This document shows positions 46,335 to 54,960 of a DNA stretch of 64,000 nucleotides, one piece after another. The DNA is from Streptomyces roseifaciens (GTDB taxonomy: Bacteria; Actinomycetota; Actinomycetes; Streptomycetales; Streptomycetaceae). The stretch spans positions 72,917 through 136,916 of the forward strand of contig NZ_LNBE01000005.1 in NCBI RefSeq assembly GCF_001445655.1. The letters are read 5' to 3'. The position numbers were made by a program, and so were the translations under genes. Each line of letters opens with the position of its first letter. Positions within the stretch are counted from its first letter, which is position 1. Below the pieces are notes generated by a model. The model worked only from the letters and a program-made list of their open reading frames with translations, was not told where the DNA came from and did no database searches.

Positions 46335-47690
46335 TCAGCGCTGCTGACCTGGAAACTGTGGCCACCCCGGCCCCGGCGTGGACGGTGGCCACATTTGGGG
46401 CGGGGCCACGAACGGCCGCGGGATGGTTGCCGAAGCCTGGGTCAGGGCTGGTTGGGCTATGTGTTTGCGGTGCCAGAGGTGGTGGAGGAGTTCCTGTTCT
46501 CTGGCGGTGAAGTCCGGGCCCGCCGTGCCCCTGTGGGCTCGTTGGCGGAGGAAGGCCAGGGACGTGGCGAAGGAGATGTACTCGGCGACGGTGCGGGCCG
46601 CTGCCGGGCCGCCGGTGCGGCGGGCGACGTCGCGGGCTATGCCCCGGGCGCGCATCGAGGAGAGGGCGAGGGGCTCGGGCGGGGTGAGCCAGCCCGCGGC
46701 CTGGTAGGCCGGGAGGAAGGTGCGGATGGTGCGCAGCTCGTTCTGGCGGGACCAGATCGCGAGCCAGGTCAGGACGCCGAAGACGGGGACCATGAACAGG
46801 GCGTAGACCGCGAGGAAGGCCAGGGGCGACAGGCTGGCCGAGCCGTTCCAGACCGCGTGCAGGACCATCGCCGTGAGCAGGCCCGCGAAGGGGATGAGGA
46901 TGCGGGTGACCTTGCGGCGCGGGGCGAGGGTCGCCGCGATGCCGAAGCCCAGGCCCGTCATCGTGGTGAAGAGCGGGTGCGCGAACGGCGACATCAGGAC
47001 CCGCATGAAGAACGTCGCCGCCGTGGCCGCCGGCACCCCGTCGCGGCCGAAGCTCTGATCGGTGGCGAAGGCGTTGCCCAGGTAGAGGATGTTCTCGGTG
47101 AACGCGAAGCCCGTGGCGGTGATGCCTGCGATCACCACGCCGTCGACGGTGTTGTTGAAGTCCCGGCGGCGGAAGAGGAAGAGCAGGAGGACCGCGGCCG
47201 CCTTGCCGGTCTCCTCAACCACGGGCGCGACGAACGTCGCCCCCCACTTGTCGGCCTCCGGGCGCTGCGCGAGGTCGACGGAGCTGACCAGCCACTCCGT
47301 GGCGTAACCGTTCGCGATGATGGCCATCAGGGTGGCCGCGCACGCGCCCCACGCGAAGGCGAAGACCAGGTTCCGCCAGGGCTTGGGCTCGACCCGGTCC
47401 ATCCAGCGGAACGCCGCCACCAGCAGGGGCACGGGCAGTACGGCGAGGCCGAGCCCCACCAGGAACCCCTCGGTGCCCGTCTGTTCCCGCACCAGGGCGA
47501 GGATGACCAAGCCGCACAGGGCCAGGAGCAGGATCAGCGCGCCGGCGCGCACCGCCTTGTTGTCCCACAGGGCGCGGCGCGGCTTGTAGCGCCAGCCCGC
47601 GGGGGCGGGCATCGCGGAGAAGTTCGGCTGCTGCGCGTAGGCGGGCACCGGCCCGGCCGTCGGCTGCTGGTGGGGTGGGGACTCATGCAC
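46335..47690 (-). CDS. PrsW-family intramembrane metalloprotease
   Basis: Protein of 451 residues with about eight membrane helices between 45 and 330. The PrsW active-site motifs are present: EEtxK as VVEETGKAAAVLL, the conserved FAFTENILYL, His in SPFAHPLFTTMTGLGFG and His in VLHAVWNG. PrsW proteases cleave anti-sigma factors in the membrane. N- and C-terminal tails are cytoplasmic-looking and Pro/Gln-rich. It is the first core-type gene after the island, 21 bases beyond the SRA-HNH gene start. The start is GTG. Confidence 0.9.
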   Translation of the reverse strand: MHESPPHQQPTAGPVPAYAQQPNFSAMPAPAGWRYKPRRALWDNKAVRAGALILLLALCGLVILALVREQTGTEGFLVGLGLAVLPVPLLVAAFRWMDRVEPKPWRNLVFAFAWGACAATLMAIIANGYATEWLVSSVDLAQRPEADKWGATFVAPVVEETGKAAAVLLLFLFRRRDFNNTVDGVVIAGITATGFAFTENILYLGNAFATDQSFGRDGVPAATAATFFMRVLMSPFAHPLFTTMTGLGFGIAATLAPRRKVTRILIPFAGLLTAMVLHAVWNGSASLSPLAFLAVYALFMVPVFGVLTWLAIWSRQNELRTIRTFLPAYQAAGWLTPPEPLALSSMRARGIARDVARRTGGPAAARTVAEYISFATSLAFLRQRAHRGTAGPDFTAREQELLHHLWHRKHIAQPALTQASATIPRPFVAPPQMWPPSTPGPGWPQFPGQQR

Positions 47691-47780
47691 CCGATGACCC
47701 TAACCAAGGGACGCCGGGGCGGCTCCGGTATTCCGGGGGGGGCCGGTCCTCCGGGGGCCGGGCCGGTACTCCCCACCCTC

Positions 47781-47822
47781 ACCTGCCGACGTGTACCTGC
47801 CGGCGTGCATCTGCCGACGTGC
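47781..47822. repeat. Three tandem 14-base repeats between PrsW and trmB genes
   Basis: Units at 47781-47794, 47795-47808 and 47809-47822 read ACCTGCCGACGTGT, ACCTGCCGGCGTGC and ATCTGCCGACGTGC. They lie just after the trmB stop codon, immediately upstream of the PrsW gene. Confidence 0.85.
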
Positions 47823-47831
47823 GTCGGTGCG

Positions 47832-48683
47832 TCAGTGTGCCTTGCGGCGGAACAGCAGGTCGTGGACCACGTGCCCCTTGTCCAGGCCCTGTCCCTCGAA
47901 GCGCGTCAGCGGACGGAACTCCGGCCGCGGCGCGAAGCCGCCGTCGGCCTGGGTGTTCTCGAAGTCCGGTGCCGCGGAGAGCACCTCCAGCATCTGCTCC
48001 GCATACGGCTCCCAGTCCGTCGCGCAGTGCAGGAGGGCGCCCGGGGCCAGGCGCGTGGCCGCCAGCGCCAGGAACTCCGGCTGGATCAGCCGGCGCTTGT
48101 GGTGCCGCTTCTTGGGCCACGGGTCCGGGAAGTACACGCGCAGGCCGGCGAGGGAGTCCGGGACGAGCATCTCGCGCAGCAGGATGATCGCGTCGCCGTT
48201 GGCGACCCGGACGTTGGTCAGGCCGTTCCGCTCGGCGAGGCCGAGCAGATTGCCCTGCCCGGGGGTGTGCACGTCGCAGGCGAGGATGCCGGTGCCCGGG
48301 TCGGCCGCAGCCATCTTGGCCGTGGCCTCGCCCATGCCGAAGCCGATCTCCAGCACGACGGGCAGCTCGGGGTCGCCGAAGAGCTCACCGAGATCCAGCT
48401 TGCTCAGGCCGTCGATGTCCAGGCCCCACTTGGGCCACAGACGGCGCAGGGACTCGCCCTGGCCGGTCGTGACCCGGCTGCGGCGCGGCTGGAACGAGCG
48501 GATGCGCCGCTCGTGGTGCGAGCCCGCCGGGTCCGGCGCCGGACCGTCGGGGAACATCGGCTCGCGACGGCCGCGCGCGGGCTGCGCAGCGGCCGCAGAA
48601 GCGACGGCTGCTTCGGCGGCCGGAGCACCGGCCTGCTCGTCGGCGGTCACGGGGGCTGAGGGGGAAGCGTGGTTCTCGGACAC
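47832..48683 (-). CDS. trmB: tRNA (guanine-N7-)-methyltransferase
   Basis: Protein of 283 residues that methylates G46 of tRNA with S-adenosylmethionine. The class I methyltransferase motif is VLEIGFGMGEATAKMA, and the TrmB hallmark YFPDPWPKKRHHKRRL is intact, with the downstream LHCATDWEPYAEQML. The first 55 residues are an Ala/Pro-rich extension typical of streptomycete members. The start is a GTG at 48681-48683 without a strong Shine-Dalgarno. Confidence 0.95.
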   Translation of the reverse strand: MSENHASPSAPVTADEQAGAPAAEAAVASAAAAQPARGRREPMFPDGPAPDPAGSHHERRIRSFQPRRSRVTTGQGESLRRLWPKWGLDIDGLSKLDLGELFGDPELPVVLEIGFGMGEATAKMAAADPGTGILACDVHTPGQGNLLGLAERNGLTNVRVANGDAIILLREMLVPDSLAGLRVYFPDPWPKKRHHKRRLIQPEFLALAATRLAPGALLHCATDWEPYAEQMLEVLSAAPDFENTQADGGFAPRPEFRPLTRFEGQGLDKGHVVHDLLFRRKAH

Positions 48684-48740
48684 AGTCCTTCAATTCTACG
48701 GGCGTGTCGAAACTGGCCATGGGGTCACGATTTCTGCAGG

Positions 48741-49955
48741 TCAGGTCGCTTCCATTGCCCTCAGCGCCCTCCTGGCCACCTCCCGCCCGATCGGCAGCGC
48801 CGCCGTCGCCGCCGGGGACGGTGCGTTCAGCACGTGCACCATCCGCGGCGACTCCGCGAACAGGAAGTCGTCCACGAGCGTGCCGTCCCGCAGCACAGCC
48901 TGCGCCCGTACGCCCGACGGGGCCGGTATCAGATCCTCCGCCGTCACCTCCGGCAGCAGCCGGCGGGCCGCCTCCGTGAAGGCGCGCTTGGACAGCGAGC
49001 GACGGACCTCCCCCGCCCCGTACCGCCAGTGGCGGCGGGCGAGCTGCCAGGAGCCCGGCCAGGCCACCGTCCCGGCGAGCTCGCCGGGACGCAGCGTCAT
49101 GCGGCCGTACCCCTCGCGGGCGAGGGCCGGGACCGCATTCGGCCCCAGGTGGACCGTGCCGTCGATGCCGCGCGTGAGATGGACGCCCAGGAACGGGAAG
49201 GCCGGGTCCGGCACCGGATAGACCAGGCCGCGCACCAGATCCGTACGCCCCGGGGCCAGCTCGAAGTACTCCCCGCGGAACGGGACGATCCGCACGCCGG
49301 GATCATCGCCCGCCAGCCGCGCCACGCGGTCGCTGTGCAGCCCCGCGCAATTGACCAGCGCGCGGGCGCGCAGCACCTCGCCCAGCCCCGTGCGCACCGC
49401 GACCGCCGCACCACGCCGCCCGATCACCTGCACCTGCGCCCCGTACCGCACGGAGGCCCCCGCGTCCTCCGCCAGACGGGCCAGGCAGCGCGCCACCGCG
49501 CCGTAGTCGCACACCCCCGTCGAACCGACGTGGATGGCCCCCGTGCCGCGCACGTGCGGCTCGTACTCGCCCATCTGGGCGGGGCCCAGCTCGCGCACCG
49601 GCACGCCGTTCTCCCGGCCGCGCTGGACCAGGGCGTGCAGGCGGGGCAGCTCCGCGTGGTCCGTGGCCACGATCAGCTTGCCGGTGATCTCGTGCGGCAG
49701 GCCGTGCTCGGCGCAGAACTTCACCATCTCCGCCGCGCCCCGCACCGCGAACCGCGCCTTGAACGAACCCGGGCGGTAGTAGATCCCGCTGTGGATCACC
49801 CCGCTGTTGCGCCCGGTCTGGTGGAGCGCGGGACCCGGCTCCTTCTCCAGCACCACGACGCTCGTACCCGGCCGGGCGCGCGTGATCGCAAAGGCCGTCG
49901 ACAAGCCCACGATGCCGCCGCCGACCACCAGTACATCGCAGTCGTACGCCCTCAC
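48741..49955 (-). CDS. lhgO: L-2-hydroxyglutarate oxidase
   Basis: Protein of about 404 residues, an FAD-dependent amine-oxidase/DAO-fold enzyme that oxidises L-2-hydroxyglutarate to 2-oxoglutarate, linked to the respiratory chain in family members. The dinucleotide motif VVGGGIVGLSTAFA is at the N-terminus, followed by GRNSGVIHSGIYYRPGS and, later, NCAGLHSDRVARL and FPFLGVHLTRGIDG, all characteristic of LhgO. GGGGAGG precedes two adjacent GTG codons; the second (49953-49955) has better spacing. The hydroxyglutarate assignment rests on family similarity. Confidence 0.88.
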   Translation of the reverse strand: MRAYDCDVLVVGGGIVGLSTAFAITRARPGTSVVVLEKEPGPALHQTGRNSGVIHSGIYYRPGSFKARFAVRGAAEMVKFCAEHGLPHEITGKLIVATDHAELPRLHALVQRGRENGVPVRELGPAQMGEYEPHVRGTGAIHVGSTGVCDYGAVARCLARLAEDAGASVRYGAQVQVIGRRGAAVAVRTGLGEVLRARALVNCAGLHSDRVARLAGDDPGVRIVPFRGEYFELAPGRTDLVRGLVYPVPDPAFPFLGVHLTRGIDGTVHLGPNAVPALAREGYGRMTLRPGELAGTVAWPGSWQLARRHWRYGAGEVRRSLSKRAFTEAARRLLPEVTAEDLIPAPSGVRAQAVLRDGTLVDDFLFAESPRMVHVLNAPSPAATAALPIGREVARRALRAMEAT

Positions 49956-50094
49956 CACGTCACCTCCCCGCGCCTGCCGGCACACCCGCGACCGGGCAGC
50001 CGGTTCCCCTCGGCGCCTCACCCACGCCCCCATCATGACCTGCGCCACTGACAACCGGTCGAAACCCAGGTCAGGCAGGGGAGCCCAGGGAAGT

Positions 50095-50260
50095 GATCAC
50101 ACGGGGAAGTGATCACACACGCTCGCGGATCACACGCGCTCACGGCAGGCAGCGGTACGGATCACGCGCTCACGTCGGCGGTACGGATCACGCGCGCTCA
50201 CGTCGGCCGTACAGATCCCGGTGCCCGTACGGATCACGCTGCCGGTACGGATCACGCCGC
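50095..50260. repeat. Degenerate repeat array with unit GTACGGATCACGC
   Basis: The 313-base gap 49956-50268 has no gene. It holds at least four copies of GTACGGATCACGC (starting near 50155, 50181, 50227 and 50246), two with the longer flank GCTCACGTCGGC, and shorter relatives (GTGATCACAC, GCGGATCACACGCGCTCAC) from 50097. The period is irregular, about 20-27 bases. Confidence 0.75.
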
Positions 50261-50268
50261 GACACCCC

Positions 50269-51717
50269 TCACGCCAGCGACACCAGCAGCGGCCGCGCCC
50301 GCTCCCGCAGCTCCATCACCCGCGGCTCGTCCCCGTACGGCTCCAGCCGGTGCAGCAGATCGCGGACGTACTCCGTCGTGCGCGCCGAGGAGATCCGGCC
50401 CGCCACCTCCACGGCCCGCGTGCCGGCCGCGCAGGCCGCGTCCAGGTTGCCGGACTCCAGCTCGGCGACCGCGGACACCACGAGCCGCAGCCCGTGCGAG
50501 CGGACGAACTCCTCCGTCGGCCGGGCCAGCGCCTGCTCGGTGAAGCGCTGCACCTGCCGTGGCATGCGCAGGTCGCGGTAGCACTCGGCGGCATCCGCCG
50601 CGAACCGCTCGTGGCTGTAGAAGTCCAGCCACGACGGGTCCGGATCGCCCGTGCGCGCCCGCTCCAGCCACCCCTCGGCGGCCTTCAGCGCGGCACCGCA
50701 CGCCGGTGCGTCCCCGGCCTTCGCCTGGGCCCGCGCCTCGACCAGGCGGAAGAAGCTCATGGTGCGGGCGGTGGCCAGGCCGCGGTTGCGCTCGAGGGCG
50801 GCCTGCGCCAGGTCGACGCCCTCGTCGGCGAAGCCGCGGTAGGTGGCCTGCAGGCTCATCGAGGCCAGCACGTAGCCGCCCAGCGGCACGTCGGCGGCCG
50901 CGCGGGCGAGCCGCAGGGCCTGGATGTAGTAGCGCTGCGCGGCCTCCTGCTGGCCGGTGTCGAAGGCCATCCACCCGGCCAGCCGGGTCAGCTCCGCGGT
51001 GGCGCCGAACAGCGAACGGCCCACCTCGTCGCTGTACGAACCGAGCAGCAGGGGCGCCGCGTCGACCCGCAGGCACTCGGGGACCATCGACGAACGCCAG
51101 TCGCCCCCGCCGTACTTGGAGTCCCAGCGGCGCGCGTCCTCCGCGGCCTCCCGCAGCTTGCTGACGTCACTGTGGCCCACGCGCTGCGGTATGGCACCCT
51201 CCGGGCCGCCCGCGCCCTCGGCCTCCCCGGCCGCCGTGTGGGCCTCGCGCGCCACCGAACTGTCGGCGGGGGTTATCAGCCACCTGGAGGCGGGCGTGGC
51301 GTAGGCGCTGACGGAGAAGGATCCGGCCAGGCTCTGCCAGATGCCGCCACCCCCTCGCCGACCGGCGAGATCCAGCCTGTACAGCTCCGTCGCGGACCGC
51401 ACGGCCTGGCCGACATCGCGCGGAAAGGAGAGCCCGACCTCCGGGGCCGGATCCGCATCCGCGAGGCCGATCTCGTGCAGCGGGACCGGGCGTCCGAGCT
51501 TGCCGGCGATGGCCGCGGCGATCAGATGGGGCGCCGCTCCCTGGGGCACCATGCCCTTGGAGACCCAGCGCGCGACGGACGTCTTGTCATAGCGAAGCGT
51601 CAATCCGCGCTGCGCACCGAGGTCGTTGACCCTGCGCGCGAGACCGGCGTTGCTGATCCCGGCGAGGGCGAGGACGGTGCCGAGCTTCTCGTTCGGCCCG
51701 CGTGGCTCCCTGGACAT
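50269..51717 (-). CDS. Helix-turn-helix protein with TPR-like repeats (sporulation-associated, NsdA-like)
   Basis: Protein of 482 residues from the ATG at 51715-51717 with GAGGGG upstream. The N-terminal 75 residues look like an XRE-type DNA-binding region ([36 protein letters not shown]). The C-terminal two thirds are helical repeats ([46 protein letters not shown] and others) as in TPR regulators such as NsdA, known to affect sporulation and antibiotics in Streptomyces. The S. coelicolor homologue is, from memory, the SCO4114-type sporulation-associated protein. Its target is unknown. Confidence 0.8.
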   Translation of the reverse strand: MSREPRGPNEKLGTVLALAGISNAGLARRVNDLGAQRGLTLRYDKTSVARWVSKGMVPQGAAPHLIAAAIAGKLGRPVPLHEIGLADADPAPEVGLSFPRDVGQAVRSATELYRLDLAGRRGGGGIWQSLAGSFSVSAYATPASRWLITPADSSVAREAHTAAGEAEGAGGPEGAIPQRVGHSDVSKLREAAEDARRWDSKYGGGDWRSSMVPECLRVDAAPLLLGSYSDEVGRSLFGATAELTRLAGWMAFDTGQQEAAQRYYIQALRLARAAADVPLGGYVLASMSLQATYRGFADEGVDLAQAALERNRGLATARTMSFFRLVEARAQAKAGDAPACGAALKAAEGWLERARTGDPDPSWLDFYSHERFAADAAECYRDLRMPRQVQRFTEQALARPTEEFVRSHGLRLVVSAVAELESGNLDAACAAGTRAVEVAGRISSARTTEYVRDLLHRLEPYGDEPRVMELRERARPLLVSLA

Positions 51718-52174
51718 GCGCACCCCTCGACGACGCGACGCCCGCCCCGGCATAGGCGCGGGGCATTCGTAAACCCAGCGTAGTTCCCCGCATCCCGACC
51801 GTTAAGAGGTGGTGTCCCGGATGGCGAGATTCTGGTCCGTGCGGACGTGCATCGAGGGGCACGTGCTCCGGTTGTGTGTGGCTGTGCGCCCGCCGTGCGC
51901 TCTGTCCGCGCCATCCGGTGAACGCTTCCATGGGAGTCGCGTGGGTTGGCCCGCTGCCTGGATCCAGTGGGCTGGGGGAAGCCGCCGCCTCATTCCCCGC
52001 GGGCGGCGGACCGGTCCGGGAGGCGGCTGACCGCCTCCCGGACCGTGACGTGCGGGTCGAAGCACTGGGCGAGTGCGCCCCCGTGCAGCCGCTGCCCCGA
52101 GTTTGGCCGGATCCCGTCCTCGGGTAGGCCGCCCCGCTGCGGCCGGCAGCCCGGCAGGCCGGCAGCCCTGCGAC

Positions 52175-52222
52175 GGGTCCGTGGGTCCGTGGGTCCGTGG
52201 GTCTGTGGGCCCGTGGGTCCGT
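52175..52222. repeat. Tandem octamer array, six units of GGGTCCGT
   Basis: Six contiguous 8-base units; units 4 and 5 differ by one base each (GGGTCTGT, GGGCCCGT). Two further G follow. Such an array can expand or shrink by slippage. Confidence 0.92.
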
Positions 52223-52490
52223 GGAGTCCGACCGCCGCCCCATAGCGGTCACTTGGCGCGCCGCACGCGCGCGTGGGGCGTCTCCCGCCTCTGTGCATGA
52301 CAGCATGACGGTTGCGTGTGCACGGCCGACCGGAGTGCCACTTCGCCCCGCAATCAAGCAAGTTGGGGTGAAAGGCGCGACCAATGGGTTGCCTCTTTCG
52401 TGGTGGTCTCGTTGTGGCAACCGGCGACCTCCTGTGCATGATGACTGCGGATGGCAGCGCTTGATGGCCGTCCAGCTGGTGCTCGGTCGG

Positions 52491-52521
52491 TTGTCCACGT
52501 CGGTTGTCCACAGCCTGTGGA
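52491..52521. promoter_or_regulatory. DnaA-box-like cluster overlapping the 5' end of the asparagine-synthetase-like gene
   Basis: TTGTCCACG (52491-52499), the exact Streptomyces-type box TTGTCCACA (52504-52512), and an inverted CTGTGGAG (52515-52522) lie directly before the ribosome-binding site GGAGG and ATG at 52528. Confidence 0.5.
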
Positions 52522-52527
52522 GGCGGA

Positions 52528-54789
52528 ATGCGCTGGGTGGTGGGGTGGAGCAGCACCACCGCGGGGACCGGGCAGCAACGGGCCCCGTCGCACGACAACT
52601 ACGGTGGCAGCGACGCCGGTTACGCCCGCAACGATGCCGGTTACGCCCGCAACGGCGTCGGCTACGGCAGCAATGGTGCCGGATACGGCAGCGCCGGCCC
52701 CGGTTACGGAAGCCGCGACGGCTTCGAAGCCCCCACCGTCCACCCCGTCGGCGCCCAGCTCCTGTGGGGCGACCCGGCCCCCTTGTGGGCCGTGGGCGAC
52801 TGGCGCCCCGACGAGGTCCGCGTCGTCCAGCTGGACCCCCTCACCCGCCTCGCCGTCCTTGGCCGCTGCGGCGCCGGCGACGAGCAGCTGCGCGTCGGGC
52901 TCGTCGCCGCCCGCGGAGGCGCCCTGCGGCACCTCACGGCCTGGCCCGGCAGCTACACCGCCGTCGCCCAGGTGGGCCGCCGCACCACGGTCGTCGGCGA
53001 CCTGGCGGGCGCCCGCCCCGTCTTCCACACCGCCTGGGCCGGCGGCACCGCCTACGCCACCGCTGCCCTGCCCCTCGCCGACCTCATCGAGGCCCAGCTC
53101 GACATCGGTCACCTCGCCGCCCTCCTCGCCTGCCCGGACTCCCCGGAGGCCCTCGGCGACGGCACGCCCTACAAGGGCGTACGGCGCGTCCCGCCCGGGC
53201 ACGCCCTCGTGCTGCGCGACGGCACGCGCGACATCATCGGCTACGAACCGACGGCGTCGCTGGCCGTCTCCGCCCCCCAGCTCCAGCCCGAGAAGGCCGT
53301 CGAAGGCATAAGAAGCGCGCTCGTCGAGGCCGTACGCACCAGGCTCGCCGCCCCCCGGCACGCCCCCGACCACGGTCTCGGCGGCCTCGACCCCGGCCCC
53401 GTGCCCGGCATGGGCCCCGCCCACCGCCGCGCCGCCCGCGGCGGCCCCGCCCCCGGCATCGGCGCCGACCTCTCCGGCGGCAGCGCCTCCGCCACCCTGG
53501 CGCTGCTCGCCGCAGGCCTGCCCGGGATGCCCGGCACGCCCCTGGGTCACGGCACCGGCGGCGGCGAACGGCTGCTCGCCGTCACCTTCAACGACCTCGT
53601 CACCGACGACAACCGCGTCCGCGAGGCCGAGCTCGAACGGGCCCACGCCATCGCGGCCAACCCCCGCCTGCGGCACATCGTCGTCGCCGCGGGCGAGGAG
53701 GCCCTGCCCTACGCGGACCTGGCCGGCGGGCCCCTGACCGACGAGCCGGGCCCCGCGCTCGTCACCGCCGAGCGCCACCGCCACCGGCTGGCCGCGGGCG
53801 GCGCGGACCACCTCGTCGGGCACGGCGCCCGCCAGGTCCTCGACGCCCACCCGGCGCGCCTGGCCGACCTCCTGATGGACCGCCGCCGGCGCCACCTGCT
53901 GCGGCCCGTCTCCGCGCTCGCCCGCGCCGACAGGGCCTCCGCGCAGACCCTCTTCATCCCCTTCACCGTCTACCGGGCGGCCCGCCGGCTGGCCCGTACG
54001 TCCTACCGGGAAGGCCTGGAGGCGGCCGCCGGGCAGCTACGGGCCACGGCCTTCCCCGTCGTCGACGACACACCGGGCCCGGCCCTCCCCGCCGGAGTGG
54101 GCGGGGCCGTCGACGCCTCCCTCGCCGCGCTCACCTGGTGCCGGCCCGGCCCGGCCGCCCGCTGGCTCACGGGTGAAGCCCTGGCCGAGGTATCGGTCCG
54201 GCTGCAGGCCGCGGCCGTCCGGCCCCAAGGGCTCGCACAGCGCCCCGGCGAACGCCGCGCGGCCGCCGCCCTGGCCCGGCACGCCGCCGACCACCGCGTC
54301 TTCGAACAGGCCGCCGAGGTCCGCAGCCAGCGCCTCCACGCCCCCTTCCTCGACAACCAGGTCGTACGGGCCTGCCGCGCCCTCCCCGAGGCGCTCCGGG
54401 TTCAGCCGGGGGCGCGCGCCTCGGTGCTGCGCGCCGTCCTCGCCGGGGCCGGCGTCCGCGAACTCCCGCCCGGTTGGGGCGCCACCTCGCACGCGGCCCA
54501 CGCCGCCGCCGTACGGGCGGGGCTACGGGCCTCCGCCGGCCCCCTGCTGGAGCTCTTCGACGCACCGCTCCTCGCCGACGCCGGGCTCGTCGAGGCCCGG
54601 GTCGTCAGAGCGGCGCTGCACGGGGCCGCGAACGGCCGTGCGCTGCCCCTGGACGGCCTCGCGGAGCTCGTCTCCACCGAGGTGTGGCTGCGCCGGCTGC
54701 TGGCCCGCCGCGGCACGTGCTGGACGGGCTCGGCGGCACCGCGCCAGCGGGCGGTGGCGGGCGGAGTGGCACGGGGGCCGGGGCTGTGA
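52528..54789 (+). CDS. Asparagine-synthetase-like protein with degenerate active sites
   Basis: Protein of 753 residues from the ATG at 52528 (GGAGG upstream). The N-terminal part is a glutamine-amidotransferase-like domain, but there is no Cys at residue 2; the chain begins MRWVVGWSST and then has a low-complexity Gly/Tyr/Asn stretch (DAGYARNDAGYARNGVGYGSNGAGYG, about 25-60). The synthetase domain starts near 260; its ATP pyrophosphatase loop, normally SGGxDS, reads SGGSASA (about residue 316), so the Asp is lost. Hydrolysis of glutamine and normal ATP use are therefore doubtful. Homologues occur beside atrA in other streptomycetes, from memory. The role is unknown. Confidence 0.82.
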   Translation: MRWVVGWSSTTAGTGQQRAPSHDNYGGSDAGYARNDAGYARNGVGYGSNGAGYGSAGPGYGSRDGFEAPTVHPVGAQLLWGDPAPLWAVGDWRPDEVRVVQLDPLTRLAVLGRCGAGDEQLRVGLVAARGGALRHLTAWPGSYTAVAQVGRRTTVVGDLAGARPVFHTAWAGGTAYATAALPLADLIEAQLDIGHLAALLACPDSPEALGDGTPYKGVRRVPPGHALVLRDGTRDIIGYEPTASLAVSAPQLQPEKAVEGIRSALVEAVRTRLAAPRHAPDHGLGGLDPGPVPGMGPAHRRAARGGPAPGIGADLSGGSASATLALLAAGLPGMPGTPLGHGTGGGERLLAVTFNDLVTDDNRVREAELERAHAIAANPRLRHIVVAAGEEALPYADLAGGPLTDEPGPALVTAERHRHRLAAGGADHLVGHGARQVLDAHPARLADLLMDRRRRHLLRPVSALARADRASAQTLFIPFTVYRAARRLARTSYREGLEAAAGQLRATAFPVVDDTPGPALPAGVGGAVDASLAALTWCRPGPAARWLTGEALAEVSVRLQAAAVRPQGLAQRPGERRAAAALARHAADHRVFEQAAEVRSQRLHAPFLDNQVVRACRALPEALRVQPGARASVLRAVLAGAGVRELPPGWGATSHAAHAAAVRAGLRASAGPLLELFDAPLLADAGLVEARVVRAALHGAANGRALPLDGLAELVSTEVWLRRLLARRGTCWTGSAAPRQRAVAGGVARGPGL

Positions 54790-54960
54790 GGGAGGCGGCG
54801 CCGTCCGTCTCCGCCGGACGAGGTCGCTTCCGGCGGAGGGAGCCGTCTCCGGCGGACGGGGCCCGGGCCGTTCCCGGCGGACGGAGCCGCCACCGGCTTC
54901 CCGCGACGAGCGACCCGCTGACCGCGACCGGCCTAACGTGCCTATGTCACCCGCTACCCG

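Larger units (their letters stand above)
51718..52527. other. Long divergent intergenic region, no confident gene
   Basis: An 810-base stretch between the TPR regulator and the asparagine-synthetase-like gene. A frame at 51876-52127 (+) has G/C-rich third positions in its second half (PVREAADRLPDRDVRVEALG) but matches nothing I recognise; it may be a gene remnant. The region also has an octamer repeat array and DnaA-box-like sequences, listed separately. Confidence 0.5.

Noticed and set aside
51587..52498. Minus-strand open frame of about 300 codons upstream of the TPR regulator
   Set aside because: It spans the octamer repeat array and gives Arg/Pro/Thr-rich sequence without any family pattern.
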